Positions 38,890 through 50,159 of a stretch of 64,000 nucleotides of DNA are shown here, piece after piece. The DNA is from Coleophoma eucalyptorum (taxonomy: Eukaryota; Ascomycota; Leotiomycetes; Helotiales; Dermateaceae), in assembly GCA_026120035.1 (NCBI GenBank), contig JALRME010000032.1:1-64000 (forward strand), written 5' to 3'. Position 1 is the first letter of the stretch; each line of letters starts with the position of its first letter. The position numbers and the translations under genes were made by a program. The notes below the pieces were generated by a model. It was not told the DNA's origin and searched no databases. It saw only the letters and a program-made list of their open reading frames with translations.

Positions 38890-41309
38890 TCAAACAGTGA
38901 TACTGATACTTTGTCTCTTTTCTGCTTCGTCAACCTTGAAGCCGAAGACAAGCTTAAAAAGATCTTTCAAGAATGTGTACTGCCCGCTTCGCATCATCCA
39001 AGTCACACTTTTTGCAACATCAACAGCAGATACCTTCTTGCCAGGAGCAGGAAGCGAACTCTTTGAGCGGAATGTTGGGTCGGACAGTACGAGGTTTCGA
39101 TAGTCTCGAAGGAGATTTGTGTGTAACGGAAGTGAGCCGAAGGAGCCAGTTGGCAAAGACTTGACAAATGTTTGCAGAGCTGGTGGAGGAGAGCCAGTGC
39201 CCGTAAATGTTGAACTTGCTTTCCGATCAAAACCAACGTTCATAGCAGCTTTAAGGATAAGAATCTTCAGTCGAGTGAGGTTAATATCTTCCGCATTGCC
39301 GGTAGATGTGACCGTATTCGTGCTTCTATTGCTGCCCTGAGAATAGCCAGAAAGATTCGATGCGGTGCTAGACCACCGAGTACTGCTAGCACGTGTGTTA
39401 TCTGTGCCAAGGACAAGTATATTAGGGATATTTGGGGAATTGGCCTCCGGTGAGATTGGGGTATCCTCAAATTCGGTTGTTGGTGTCTCTGGAAATTGAG
39501 ATGGCTTATTTGGTAATTCTTCCTGTTGTTCAGGCAAGGAATCCAAGCTATTGCTCAAAGTGTGTGAAGATCTGCTTAGCTGGTCTGAGGATTGAACAAA
39601 GGTTGTCTGACTAGGTCTTGGAGTGCCACGGTCCGGTCGCACCTGGGTCCAACCTTCTCGGAATAGATCACATAGCTCCCAGCAAGCTTGAACAGCAGAT
39701 CCTAGAAGCTCTTCATCTGCAGCCTTTCCTTCCCGCTTGTTCTGTCGCAGGCTGAAAAGCATTTCCGCCAAACCCCAGCAAGCACGGAGCAGTGAGTCCG
39801 TCTCTTCAGCTAGTTCACCTCGTTGCTTCATCAAGCGATGGCAGAGTGTTATGTAGAAATCCAAAGTTCTCTCCCGAAATGCCTCTGGAAGTGTGCGGTC
39901 ATGAGTATTGAAAAGATGGTTGTTCAATTCAAAACTCACTCTCAACACCGAATCGTCAATTTCATTTTTGCGTTGCCGAACATCAAATAGAGCTTGACAG
40001 AAATCTCTACACAAATCCAATGTTGGCTGAACCTGAAAATCAATTTCCTCGTCTCGGCTGTCATAAAGCTTTTGACATAGCTTCCAACAGCATTTCCAAG
40101 CTTTTTCATGTGCATCACCAGTACCAGAGTAACTGAAGATTCTTTCGCGGTGGATGGAGCTAAGACTTGCAAGAGTATTGCACAAAGTCCAGCATTCGTG
40201 TAGTGCCGTGTCGAGGGCAGCAATCTCTTCTTGGGAGTTTTGCACAGTACGAACATCAAAGTCATCTTCTTCGGCCTCGCCCTGATCCTCGGGAATATCT
40301 TTTTACGAGTTAGCCGAGATCTAGAAGAATTTCAGATACTTACCTTGGAGATTGATTGCGCTACTGTTTCGAGGATACGGAAACGCATTGTCCGATAAAG
40401 CCTCTATTTCTTGTCTTGTTTGAGCTCGCGGAGTGGCATGGTCAGGACCATACTTGACAGGCTTGACATCCGTAGAGATCGGAGGTGGAGATTTTGGGCT
40501 CGGCTGAGCTGTCTAAGCACCCCATTAGAGTACTCTCAATATTGTCGAAAATTCACAACGTACTTTGTCTGACTGTACAGGATGATCAACAGTTATATGA
40601 ACCGGTTTGTCCGACGAGAGAGATTCATCTATCAACCGATATGGAATAGGAGTAGCACGATCAGGAGACTGAGGAGCAGTGACTGTAATTTTGCTGCTAT
40701 TGCGCTCCTGCTTGGAGTATGTTAGCTCATCAAGTCTTTCAATTCATCTAGATATCTTACAAAGCTCCCATAACCTTGAGGCGCATGTATAACTGATACA
40801 GATTCGTCATCTACAGATGCCCGGAACTCTTCAGGCAAACTTGTTCGAAGGACACTTAGTCTCTGCGAGATGTCAGGAAATATGCAAAAAATTATAACTG
40901 ATTGGAACACACCGATGCCTGCACACTGGAGCGTGAAGCCATGGAGTGCGATTCTGTTGACTCTTGGTTTTCCTCCATAGTTTCGTCGTCGTCAAAGTCT
41001 GTTGTCTCGGTTCCATTCGAAGTCACTGGCGACGGTCCCACCATATCACTTGGGCTGGTCATTTGCCCACCGGGAGAAAGTCCGCCGTCAATAGAGCTTG
41101 GATTCAGTCGCGAGGGTTCAGCGGCATGGAGGGGTGATCTGAAGTAAGATGTCAGCGGGGAACAGCCTCACAAGAATGAATAAGTACAGTGGGTGATACC
41201 TAGGAGGATTAGGCATTGCTGGGGAATTTGGCGACATGGAGAAGTCTGTATGGGGGGAGAAGGCAGACATATGGTTTCCAGCCGATACCAAAGGACTTTC
41301 CAATGCCAT
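38890..41309 (-). CDS. Conserved-looking protein of unknown function with repeated CWxLC helix motif
   Basis: Six exons: 41200-41309, 40913-41138, 40761-40862, 40564-40707, 40344-40512 and 38890-40298, giving 719 residues. I do not recognise a named family with certainty. The N-terminal 270 residues are Ser/Pro-rich and acidic, probably disordered. Residues about 285-470 hold seven copies of a helix motif approximating C-W-x-L-C-x-x-L, centred near residues 287, 322, 348, 373, 400, 425 and 457, a helical-repeat arrangement. A Ser/Thr-rich linker follows, then a C-terminal block (about 600-719) with LTRLKILILKAAMNVGFDR, LPLHTNLLRDYRNLVLSDP and SVTWMMRSGQYTFLKDLFKLVFGF. There are no catalytic motifs, signal peptide or membrane segment, suggesting a scaffold or regulatory role. 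I start at ATG 41309 (MALESP); internal ATGs at the MSAF and MSPNSP segments are alternatives. Confidence 0.82.
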
Positions 41310-43419
41310 TGCTAAACAAAGCTCGACAGTTGGGGGGTCGGAGCTTGTCCGGTCGACAAAAGTTGGCCAAAAGGAACTTCCCTTCAAAGCAATAGCAGGG
41401 CCACAAGGCGGGCGTTGGAGTAACTTCAAGCAAGGCTGAAGTGAGCTTTATGGATCGAGGTCGCACGGAAGATAGCCTCAAAAGTACGGCCAGTATCACA
41501 ACCAGGTGAGAATGGGTACAGCTCTTGCGGCAGCGCTGCCTATGTACAGCGGATGGTGACAGAGAGACGGAGAGGCATACTCGATTGAAAGTCCGATAAT
41601 CTCACCGTGTTGGAGCCGCGCCGTAAGAGAGCTATGGGCTGGAGCTGTCTTGCCGACAACTAAGGTAAGGGAACACGAAATCCTTGGTGGGGTTGATGGC
41701 TGTGTGTCAGCTCCAGGGCTTCGGGATCAAGGCGAGAGAACAGAGGCAAGCGCAGCTGGCAAGAATCAATTGCAAGAGAAGGAGTGTATTATTGCTTGTC
41801 AGAAGTCTCAGCAGCCGGACGAGGTATTGAAGCTTGAGCTCGCTCAGACGACATACCGAGCTTAGGCAGTTGATAATTCTAAAGGTTAAAGAAAGCGAAA
41901 GGTCAAGTTTGAAGGAGACGGGGATGGCTTGCATGCAGCCCATACAGGGCCGACCACTCACGGCTGCATATGCGCTTCTCTGGAATTGCTTGCAACATCG
42001 TGGCCGGCCAGTAGGAAGAGTGAGCAAGTGAAGACTTATGCGGAGATGCAGACGACAACAAGGATTTCGGCGCGTATTGCCTCGCTAAGCACAACCACCA
42101 GGCTAGACTAGCCAGCACAACTAACGACAGCATCGGTCACTTCCATCCCCACGGACTTCTTGTCCCACTTGCTTTCACGCCTCTGCGGCCGTGAGGGCCT
42201 GCCTTGAAGGACCCTGCAATGAACTGAGCAATATCTGCTCCACCCTGGCAAAGCCAACGATACTTGAAACTGAAAAGTCCGACCTTCTTATCATGGCCAA
42301 GCAGTTGCGAGGTCTCGTTGTTCCGGCCAATCGACCATGGACAGCGAAACTGATATTGCGGATGAACCCGCTCTGGTATTCGCTCTCATTGGAACACCTA
42401 CCTGAACTCCTTCCCATGGCGTTGGTTCTGGGTTCGGTGTCACATCTTGTACGGCCAGCTTCGATCAGAACAGAGCAGGATCGACAATGGACCTACAATG
42501 CGCATGGAAAGTCAAGGACCGCTGCTCACCAGATCAGGTCAGGCCTTGTTTGCTGCGCGTGGACTTAGTCGTGCAGGACCAACACCTCTCTGCTGTGTTT
42601 GATGTAGCCAACTTGATTATGATTGTACGCTTTCTTTTTCTGTCAATCTGAGCAGATGCAGCCCCCAACGCTTCAACCTACCACCCCTCGCATTTGAGCC
42701 AATCCAACTCTACGCTTCCGAGGGAGAACTGAATCATTGGTCCAGCAATGCAAATTTGAGCCTCAAACCTGACAGCAGCATACCCGCGTCAGCAAAGTCA
42801 TGTACACACACGCGGGAAATGCGCCTGTTGGAACGAAAGTCTAGCATTCAAAATAATCATCAAGTGTGCTATCCAATTCCCCGACCATAGTGACATTCTA
42901 GACCTGAGAGATGCAGTAGAACGGCGCTTGCATAGGCGCCGAGGATACATAGTCCTCTCGAGGCATGGTCTCTACGCCGCATCCACACACATATCTGCAC
43001 ACACTTTTGTTTGTAGCATATGTTGGATCCAAATTTGGCCGCCTTTAATGTCCATCCAACATGACGATACACTAAACGAACATGACAACCTTGGAAATCT
43101 GCCTCACTTCCCCAATGGGCTTGATTACATTTCGGAGCCATACCCAACTTTAGCATGGCGGTATGGAACGTCAACGCAAGGCGCAGATCGGAAGAAGGCC
43201 TGGTTACCATGATGCGGCTTATACATTGGATTAATCGTCGGTTCGGAAGTTCCACAAGTCTGGAGGTTCGATGACTGAAGAAGCCCGATATTGGATATTT
43301 CATTCTCAAGATCAAGGCCACACATCTGACTCAGTAATTTGACGCCTATCTCCAAACGCCTTTTATGCAATCGCCTATGTTTTCCCTCCCAAAGAACGCC
43401 TGTGCAGTGAGCCCTTCAT
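41310..43419. other. Intergenic region upstream of the repeat-protein gene
   Basis: About 2.1 kb holding the promoter or leader of the minus-strand unknown gene and the 3' flank of RPB10. Open frames on both strands (for example 42869-43321 minus and 42191-42568 plus) do not look like proteins and lack joining introns. No RNA gene recognised. Confidence 0.45.
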
Positions 43420-43832
43420 CTAATTCATAGCTGCCTTTTTCGCATCGCGTTCGGCAGGGTTGTATCTGATACAAGTCAGCATAAACCCGAAATAACACAT
43501 TACTCTTAATCTATCAAGATGCTGTAGATGGAGATAGGCATACTTGAGAAGCTTTTCAATAAGGTCGACGTGGGTCATGATCATACGACGGCAGCAGTAT
43601 CTCTTGCATCCAAGCTGATCCATGGCATCTCTGTGGGCATAAAGTTAGTTACTGCACAATGCTATGTTACGCAGGAAAAACTTACCCATCTGTGACTCCT
43701 TCGTCGATGAGTTTAAGGTAGCGCTCCCATAGATCCCCAATCACCTTGAAACATGTCAGCAAGGATGGATTTCACAGCTTTGGCTGTGAGAAATACCTTT
43801 CCGCACGAGAAGCAGCGCACTGGAATAATCAT
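43420..43832 (-). CDS. RPB10: RNA polymerase I/II/III shared subunit RPB10 (RPABC5)
   Basis: Essential small zinc-binding subunit common to RNA polymerases I, II and III. Four exons: 43797-43832, 43686-43744, 43544-43630 and 43420-43465; 75 residues, slightly longer than the usual 70. It begins [12 protein letters not shown] and contains [23 protein letters not shown] and [18 protein letters not shown], all near-invariant in the family. The zinc ligands are the CFSC pair (Cys7, Cys10) and the adjacent cysteines of KRYCC. It shares a 212-bp divergent promoter with UTP17. Confidence 0.97.
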
Positions 43833-44044
43833 CTTGACTTGCCCCCGTAGTTGACTTTGACTGTGTAAGGTGAAGGAGGGGCGTCGTTGTCGCAGTGAGG
43901 TTGAAGATCGCGTCGGTGCTTTGTCGAACTTTTTGGCTGGCAGCCTTCTTTTTCGCGCTAAAATTTATTTTCCAGCCTTCCCCGACTTTTCACATCTCCA
44001 AACGCTCATTACAACGCCAACCACAGCAGATCTCTGACAACGCC
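43833..44044. promoter_or_regulatory. Bidirectional promoter of RPB10 and UTP17
   Basis: Only 212 bp separate the two start codons, so the genes must share promoter DNA. On the plus strand the part nearest UTP17 is pyrimidine-rich. I saw no clear TATA box or PAC-type element. Confidence 0.6.
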
Positions 44045-47000
44045 ATGGCTTCGATTTTGAAGCGCAAAGGAGGTCATTTGGAGGCCGTCGACTCTCCCAA
44101 GAGAGTTAAGTCTGCCAATCCTTTAAAACCTGCCGCGAAGTTACCGTTCTCTACAGAAGCTGGATGGGATGCAGCATTCAAGGTACCCAATGAGCAGGAA
44201 TTGGCTGTGACAAATGGGATTGGCGAAGATAATTCCGAAGCTGGAAAAGAAGGATCCGCAGAGCCTGAGGACTTTGAAGAATTTGCAAGAAAACGAGAGG
44301 CTGAAAAAGCTGCCAAAGTCGAAAGATCTACTGCTTCAACACTCTGGAAAATCTCAAAGCCTATTGCTGGGCGTCTGATTGACGTCGATCCTGTGTTCAG
44401 TGCAGATGAGAAGTAAGTCGCAACAAAGTGATGATGGCGTTTTGTGACTGACAAAAGCCACTCAGATTTCTCATTGTAGCCACTCGAGTTTCACTTCACG
44501 TCTATTCAACGTCCTCGTCCCTCTTAACAAGAACAATCCGATTGAATATCGACTTCCAAACGCGTCCAACTGCTCGTATAATCGCATACTCCTTATCGCC
44601 TACATCTTCGGACTATGTGTGGGTTGCTTGCTCCGATGGAGCAATTTACTATATCAACTGGACCACCGGAGCTGGTGAAAGTCAGTACTGGGGGATTTCT
44701 TCAACTGGTTGTATCCATATGACTGTCGCTTCTATGGAGTCTGCTGGAAGACGGAGAGATGTGGTGTTCACCACAGAGTCAAGAAAGGATAACGGCTGGC
44801 GGATTACAGCCCATGAGCTGGCATCACCAGATGGGCCAATCGCCACCGTTGCGAGGACGATATATACTTCTACACAGCGAATCAGCTTTTTGAAAACCGC
44901 TAAAGAAGGTTCAGTGATTGTGGCAGCTTCTGAAAACAGAGTTCTACTTGGTAGTCTTCGGTCGACTGAATTCAATACTGTGGATAAGATAAGATATGAG
45001 TTCCGAGTCTTCGAATCATCTGATTTGATAGCCTCTTTGGATGTCCGGTCTTACGACAGAGCCACTCCCGCTGGCCAGAAAACACCTTCGAAACAAACCA
45101 AACTTCCAAAGAAGATACCAGTTGTGGATGTTGTAGTGGGAGATGTTAAGGGTTCCATCTTTGTCCACAATGATCTGCTGTCAAATCTTATTCAAGTACA
45201 AGCTGGATCCCCCCAAGGAATCAGTCTTTTGCCTCGAAAACTGCATTGGCACAGACAGGCTGTATATAGTGTCAAATGGTCCTTGGATGGTCAGTACATT
45301 TCACATACAATAGTAGATCGAAAACTAACGAGTCCTTAGGAAATTACATAATATCAGGTGGTAGTGAAACTACTCTGGTGCTGTGGCAACTGGATACAGG
45401 AAAGCAGCAGATGCTCCCTCATATGTCGGCAACCCTGGAAAACATTGTAGTTTCGCCAACTGGCTCATCTTATGCCGTCAAATTGGCAGACAATTCAGCC
45501 ATGGTTATCTCGACCGCAGAGCTCAAGCCAACTGCAAACATTGCAGGAATCCAAGCTGCCGTCATTCAGTATGAGGCTCCCCTGGCCGCCAGTGTAAAGA
45601 GAGTGAAAGAAGAGACTTGGTCTCGTGCTTTGATGCAGCACACCCCAGCAGTCATCAATCCACATGTTCCTTCACAGCTTCTTCTTGGAGTTGGCCAAAC
45701 ACAAGAAGTCAGTCCAATACAGCCGACCGTTCTGAGCGCTCCATTCCTCCAGACATTCGATCTTGCTTCCGGACACCATGTTTCACGGCAGGCTTTTGCC
45801 CGAACCAACATTACAAACAAGAACATTGCTCCAAATGCTCACCGTTTGTCCGAGCCTAGGATCACTCATATGAAAATATCTTCTGATGGCGTCTGGCTTG
45901 CAACGGTGGATGAATGGCTTCCACCGAAGACAGATCTAGAGTATCTTGGACATCCGGGAAAAGATGCACAGGAAGAACGTGAAAAGCGACGGGAAGTATT
46001 CCTCAAGTTCTGGAAGTGGAACGAGGACACCAAGCTCTGGGAACTAGTGTCTCGTATCGACGCTCCTCATGCATCACGCAGCCAGCACCGTGGCGCAGGA
46101 AAAGTCCTGGATCTTGCAGTTGATCCAAGCTCTTCACGCTTTGCAACAGTTGGCGAGGACGGATTTGTAAGGACGTGGGCGCCCACAACCAGAAAGCGTG
46201 ATGGTGTTGTTGTACGATCCAAAGTTGGCACAGCTCTTCGAAACTGGAACTGCCAGCATGCTATTTCTCTTGGGAAGTTTGGTCTCGAAGATGAGCCGAC
46301 ACAGGTCTTGTCCAGTCTGGCAAACGGATGTGTTGCATTTTCAGAAGACGGCTCTACGTTGGCCGCGGCTTGTGGCAATAGTGAGAACAATCTCCTCCAC
46401 CTCATAGACTCAGAAATAGGGACTATTCGTCTTTCTCGATCTGAGCTATTCAGCGGTGACATCATTAGGATTGGCTTCCTCAAGCAGGACCTCATCACGC
46501 TCTCAGATATTCTTATGGTATACGACGTAGTGGCGGATGCGATGAGATACAGCTTAGCTTTAGGAGAAGTCGTCACCTCTCTATCAACGGTGCAAAAGGT
46601 TGAAATGATGCACTTGTCTATAGATCATAGGGCTTCAACGTTCGCAACTGCACTACCTGGGAGGATTGATGGGTCACAGATCACGGATCTGAGAAAGATC
46701 AACCTTCTGTCACAATTCTCCGAGCTAGCTGTTTTCAGTCCTAACCTCCGTGGAGTGTTGTTAAAGCAAACATTCTCGACATTGATCACTGCTATAGTTC
46801 CAGCTGTAGATTCAGAAGGTTACATTGTTCTTGACTCGGCGGCAGAAGTTCGAACAATAATTCCACAGGGCAAACAGTCTATTACAGCTATGGCTCAGCC
46901 AACGTCTGCTCTTCATCTTGATGCAGAAGAGCCTGTTGTTGATCTCTTACAGCTAGTAAAGGAAGTTGAAGCAGAAGCTGAAGATACCGAGGACGCTCTA

Positions 47001-47162
47001 CAACAAGATAAGGACGAGGAGGAAGAGGAAACACATGTTGTCACTCAGCAGCAACTATCAGATATCTTTGATGTCGGTCCTGCTTTTGCCTTGCCTCCTC
47101 TAGAGGACATGTTCTATCAAGTCGCAGGCTTGTTCTCCGGCAAAGTGGTTGGTGTTGCCTGA
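44045..47162 (+). CDS. UTP17: U3 snoRNP / t-UTP WD40 protein UTP17 (NAN1, WDR75)
   Basis: Nucleolar WD40 protein of the UTP-A (t-UTP) subcomplex, needed for pre-18S rRNA processing and linked to rDNA transcription. Three exons: 44045-44412, 44466-45289 and 45340-47162; 1004 residues. A basic, nuclear-type N-terminus (MASILKRKGG, SPKRVKS) precedes an acidic linker, then two beta-propellers. The conserved opening WKISKPIAGRLIDVDPVFS..FLIVATRVSLHVYS matches the WDR75 family. Repeats are recognisable at SVKWSLDGNYIISGGSET..LVLWQLDTGKQQMLPH and FATVGEDGFVRTW. The C-terminal tail is strongly acidic (EAEAEDTEDAL, DEEEEETHV) and ends in a short conserved-looking helix. The in-frame region upstream of 44045 is disfavoured because it runs into the shared promoter. 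Confidence 0.85.
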
Positions 47163-47494
47163 GCTGTACATTGTTATCCATTGGTTTTGCATAGCGTGGA
47201 GTTGTGTTGCATTTAGGCGTTCGGACCTGTGTAGGCTTGCATAAGGCTCAAAAAAAGTTACCTTAATCTGAAGGATTACAATTGCCAATACCACTGATCT
47301 TTTTTATACCTGATATCAGCCCTATTTCATATCACGTGCCTTTATCAATGCGACGACCCCACTTCGAATGATGTGATCGCGGGGAAATCTACAACTCGTG
47401 TATCGTTATTATTTCAAGATGCTACAACAATTTGTGGAGCTAGATCTTCAGGTACCGTTCTTTTTAAAGGAGACTCCTAGTTGAAAGATTCAGA
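47163..47494. other. Intergenic region upstream of the dioxygenase gene
   Basis: 332 bp between the UTP17 stop and the next start on the same strand. It contains ATCACGTG at 47331-47338, a half-match to the palindrome found upstream of ATP20. No gene. Confidence 0.5.
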
Positions 47495-48743
47495 ATGTCA
47501 TTTGACTCGATACCCATTCTGGACCTCTCACTTGCAAAAGATCCTGCTTCCAAGGCTGGATTTCTATCACAGCTTCGCCATGTATGTATCCGGAGCACTC
47601 ATTTAAGTTTCCAGTTACCAATAATATGTATAGGCACTCCTGGAAGTGGGTTTCCTTTACCTCAGAAATGTCGGTATCTCAGCGTCGCTCACACAGCAGG
47701 TGATTCAAGAAGGAGTTTCCTTCTTCTCACTGCCCGAATCCGAGAAGCTAGCTATAGAAATGCAGAATGCACCATCCTTCTTGGGTTATTCTCGTCTCGA
47801 TGCTGAGATCACAGCACACACGATAGATCACCGTGAGCAAATTGATCTCTCGACGAACCATCCCATCCGCACACCCGACCAACCACTTTATCACAACCTC
47901 CTCGCGCCCACGCAATGGCCGAACCCAGAGTTGCGCCCCAACTTCCGCCCCGTCTTCTCAGAGTACATATTACGCATGGGCGAGATCTCTATCTTCTTCA
48001 CGTCCCTCATCGCCGAAGCAATCGGGCTCCCAGCTTCTGCCTTCAACAAGTATTTCGACGCTGATCAGCAACACAAGCTGAAAATCGTCAAGTATCCAGA
48101 CCTAGCCGAGCTGGGTCTAGAAGGCCAGGTAGAGGGACAAGGTGTCGGGCCACACAAGGACAGTATGCTGACCAGCTACCTGCTGCAAGTAACACCGCAC
48201 CGCGGGTTGCAGGTCCAGAATCTTCAAGGGCAGTGGATCGACTGTCCGCCCGTGGACGGCACGCTCGTCGTCGCGATCGGGCAGGGCATGGAGGCGCTGA
48301 CGCAGGGCGTGTGCATGTCGACAACACATCGTGTCCTCTCGCCTGCACCTGGCACAGGCGCGAGGTTCTCAGTCCCGTTTTTTCAAGGCGTGAGTTTGGA
48401 TGCGGAGTTTGAAGAGCTAAATAGGGAGGGTGTGGGCTTGGTGCCGGAGGAGATTAGGGAGATGCGACGGGCAGTTGTGGCGAGGAACGGAGGGAGGTTG
48501 GATGATGTCGAGTTTACATTTAAGGGTGGTAATGTGGCTAAGACTTTGGGGGAGGCGACATTGAGGAATAGAATTAAGAGCCATCCAGATGTTGGGGAGA
48601 GGTGGTACCCAGAGATCTTGAAAGAAATCAGGAGGGAGCAGGAGGCTGCTATATTGGGTAGGAAGGACAAGGAGAAGTCCACTGATGCCGTGCAAAAGCC
48701 TGTGTCGAAATCGGCTTTGGGTTCCGCTGTGGAAGCGCATTGA
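47495..48743 (+). CDS. 2-oxoglutarate/Fe(II) dioxygenase, isopenicillin-N-synthase-like
   Basis: Non-haem iron oxygenase of the 2OG-FeII/IPNS superfamily. Two exons, 47495-47581 and 47634-48743; 398 residues. The N-terminal DIOX_N-type region begins IPILDLSL and includes ALLEVGFLYLRNVGI. The iron ligands are His203 and Asp205 (GPHKDS) and His261 (STTHRVLSP); Arg273 of ARFSVPFF is the likely 2-oxoglutarate-binding residue in the RxS motif. The substrate is unknown; fungal relatives act on small molecules, hormones or amino-acid derivatives. The gene stands between UTP17 and a zinc-finger gene, with no obvious secondary-metabolism partners, so a cluster role is not indicated. The C-terminal 100 residues are charged and probably flexible. 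Confidence 0.9.
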
Positions 48744-49065
48744 GCAGTATCAGATATATAGAGATAACTTATCTTCTTTCTCAGGAAGAAAAGGACTTCT
48801 CAAATGTTCTCCATTATACCATTCATCTTATTTCTCTGCTGTGCTCTAGTAAAAGGACAAAAGAACTCCCAATTTCTCCCAGAAGATATGCGCCCAACAA
48901 GTCGACTCCCATCCCAGCGGCGCTTGATCGCTTTTTCAAATCCATGCTTTCGCAATCACACTTCTAAATCTCATCTAATTGCACGTCCTCTCCTTCTGGC
49001 AAAGCCCTGGTGTAACAGCCAAGGCCATTTCGCATCATCTATTGCAGTGTAGCGGATTACCACAT
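48744..49065. other. Convergent intergenic region
   Basis: 322 bp between the 3' ends of the dioxygenase (plus) and the small zinc-finger gene (minus); it must hold both terminators. No other feature seen. Confidence 0.5.
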
Positions 49066-49672
49066 CTACTTCTTGGGAGGGGCCTCGACGAAGGTGGGGA
49101 AGCACTCCTTCAATGTCTTGCTGTGCTTGTTGGTGGCGTGTTCGGTCAAGCTTTAATATATAAGTTAGCAAGACCATTTCTAAAAGATCCCAATACCTAA
49201 GATTTCGCATTTTCTCCTCCAAACTTGGCTCGCGCAGAAGTCCGTCCATCCACGCCCGGTAGCGAACTTCAATATTTCGAGCGGAAACAGAAGGAAAAAT
49301 GAGATGTGAGACTTACGCAGGAGCTCTCGTCGTCTTCAAGAAGGTTGCCTTGCATGTCTGGCACTGCACATCTTTGGCGCTTTCGTTCTGGTATGGAGCA
49401 GATATGTTAGTCCTTCTTCGGCTCTTCGCATTCTCGTTCTTCTGGGAAGCGGATCTTGGGAAAGATGCACATACGGCTTTGAGTTGCGACTTGGCTTCCT
49501 TAGGTCCATCCTTCCCTGCGCGCTCACGCTTGGATGCTGCTTTGGCTCCCTGGTGAAAGAAGTGAATGTTAGTGATTGTTTTTGTTTTGTCGCAAACGGA
49601 ATGGGTATGTATGTAGCAGGAGGAAGATTCCGAGGATTAGGCAGAGTAGGAAAATAGCCTTACGTTTCCCAT
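49066..49672 (-). CDS. Small C2H2 zinc-finger protein, 4F5/ZNF706-like
   Basis: Tiny eukaryotic zinc-finger protein of 79 residues in four exons: 49664-49672, 49475-49549, 49317-49387 and 49066-49150. The first coding exon is only nine bases (MGN). A 4F5/SERF-like Lys/Ala-rich stretch (GAKAASKRERAGKDG) leads into a single zinc finger, CQTCKATFLKTTRAP..LTEHATNKH, with Cys-x2-Cys and His-x4-His ligands, followed by ECFPTFVE. Relatives such as human ZNF706 and the plant At2g23090 type have this layout; their molecular role is poorly known. It is head-to-head with the helix-hairpin-helix/AT-hook gene. The third intron is comparatively long at 166 nt. Confidence 0.9.
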
Positions 49673-50159
49673 CTTGAATTAGAGATCGAGGTAGAAGATG
49701 AAATGTCTTAAAAGTTGAAAAATATTGTTATGCTTGAGGCTGACAGTGAAAGGCAAGAAAGAGGAGGGAAAGGAAAAGATGCGGGATAATTTTGCCAGGA
49801 AGGCACCACTCACCGGCCTAGAGCGCGGAAGCGTTATCGCCAAACGAATGGAAGGGTCTTTTCTCCAATCGCCTAGAACGGATTCGATTTCGCTCCATGT
49901 GTTCGTCGGCCCTTCTAAATCTCCGAGACTTCATGTGAGACGAGAGAAACTGTGTGGACAGCTGCCTCAGGCGAATAGTTCATGGCACGTGTTAGGCGCG
50001 TCGCTTCGTGTCGCATTTCAGTTATCTTTGCAGCGGTATCACATAGCTAACCCTCATCTACAAAGAACCAAAGCACAGCCCAATCCTGTCTCTTTGTCTT
50101 TTTTTTGCTGCTTCTGTACTCAGCCCAAGCATCTTCAGAATTGAAATTTAGCGAGCACC
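49673..50159. promoter_or_regulatory. Divergent promoter region
   Basis: 487 bp between the starts of the small zinc-finger gene (minus) and the AT-hook gene (plus). Contains a GCACGTGT E-box core at about 49985. Two possible DNA-binding proteins thus share a promoter. Confidence 0.45.

Noticed and set aside
42869..43321. 150-codon minus-strand frame between RPB10 and the repeat-protein gene
   Set aside because: No recognisable domain and no plausible splice partners.
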